A stretch of 5,603 nucleotides of DNA from an uncultured beta proteobacterium (GTDB lineage Bacteria > Pseudomonadota > Gammaproteobacteria > Burkholderiales > Burkholderiaceae_C): the NCBI GenBank assembly GCA_903840825.1, contig CAIMHL010000390.1, positions 1 through 5,603 on the forward strand. Direction: 5' to 3'. Shown piece by piece: positions 5,563 through 5,603 of this stretch (position 1 is the first letter of the stretch; each line of letters starts with the position of its first letter). Below the pieces are notes generated by a model. That model searched no databases and was not told the origin of the DNA. It saw nothing but the letters and a program-made list of their open reading frames with translations. The position numbers and the translations under genes are program-made.

Positions 5563-5603
5563 CCTTCGCGTGCTTCGGGAACATGTTTGTATGTTGCAGC
5601 CAG

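Overview
The window reads as ordinary chromosomal DNA of a betaproteobacterium, most likely Burkholderiales and probably Comamonadaceae (Rhodoferax, Polaromonas or Limnohabitans-like). That placement rests on protein resemblance remembered from those genomes: the FemAB-like protein, the short NAD synthetase next to a PII gene, and the RDD plus DUF3106 pair. No search was run. Coding density is very high. I see no mobile element, CRISPR array, tRNA, rRNA or phage gene.

Layout: (1) the 3' part of an inorganic pyrophosphatase gene (ppa), plus strand, cut by the left edge; (2) a 90-base intergenic stretch with a strong stem-loop that can end transcription from both sides; (3) on the minus strand, a FemAB/GNAT-like acyltransferase-type protein converging on ppa; (4) on the plus strand, starting head to head with it with no free intergenic DNA, glutamine-dependent NAD+ synthetase (nadE), followed 26 bases later by the PII signal protein gene glnB; (5) on the minus strand, three co-directional genes read from the right edge toward glnB: a DUF3106 protein with a signal peptide, an RDD-family membrane protein overlapping it, and a LOG-family phosphoribohydrolase whose stop codon overlaps that of glnB. 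No stretch over 300 bases lacks a gene; the only real gap is 387-476.

How the genes fit together: NadE uses glutamine and ATP to make NAD+ and releases pyrophosphate, which pyrophosphatase removes. GlnB reports glutamine/2-oxoglutarate and energy status, so the tight nadE-glnB pair suggests nitrogen control of NAD+ synthesis. The three minus-strand genes look like one operon running in from beyond the right edge; I see no functional link between them and nadE-glnB.

I did not find a convincing undescribed system. The points most worth a second look are the nadE-glnB pairing and the way this pair is boxed in, by overlapping start codons on its left (if the proposed acyltransferase start is right) and overlapping stop codons on its right.
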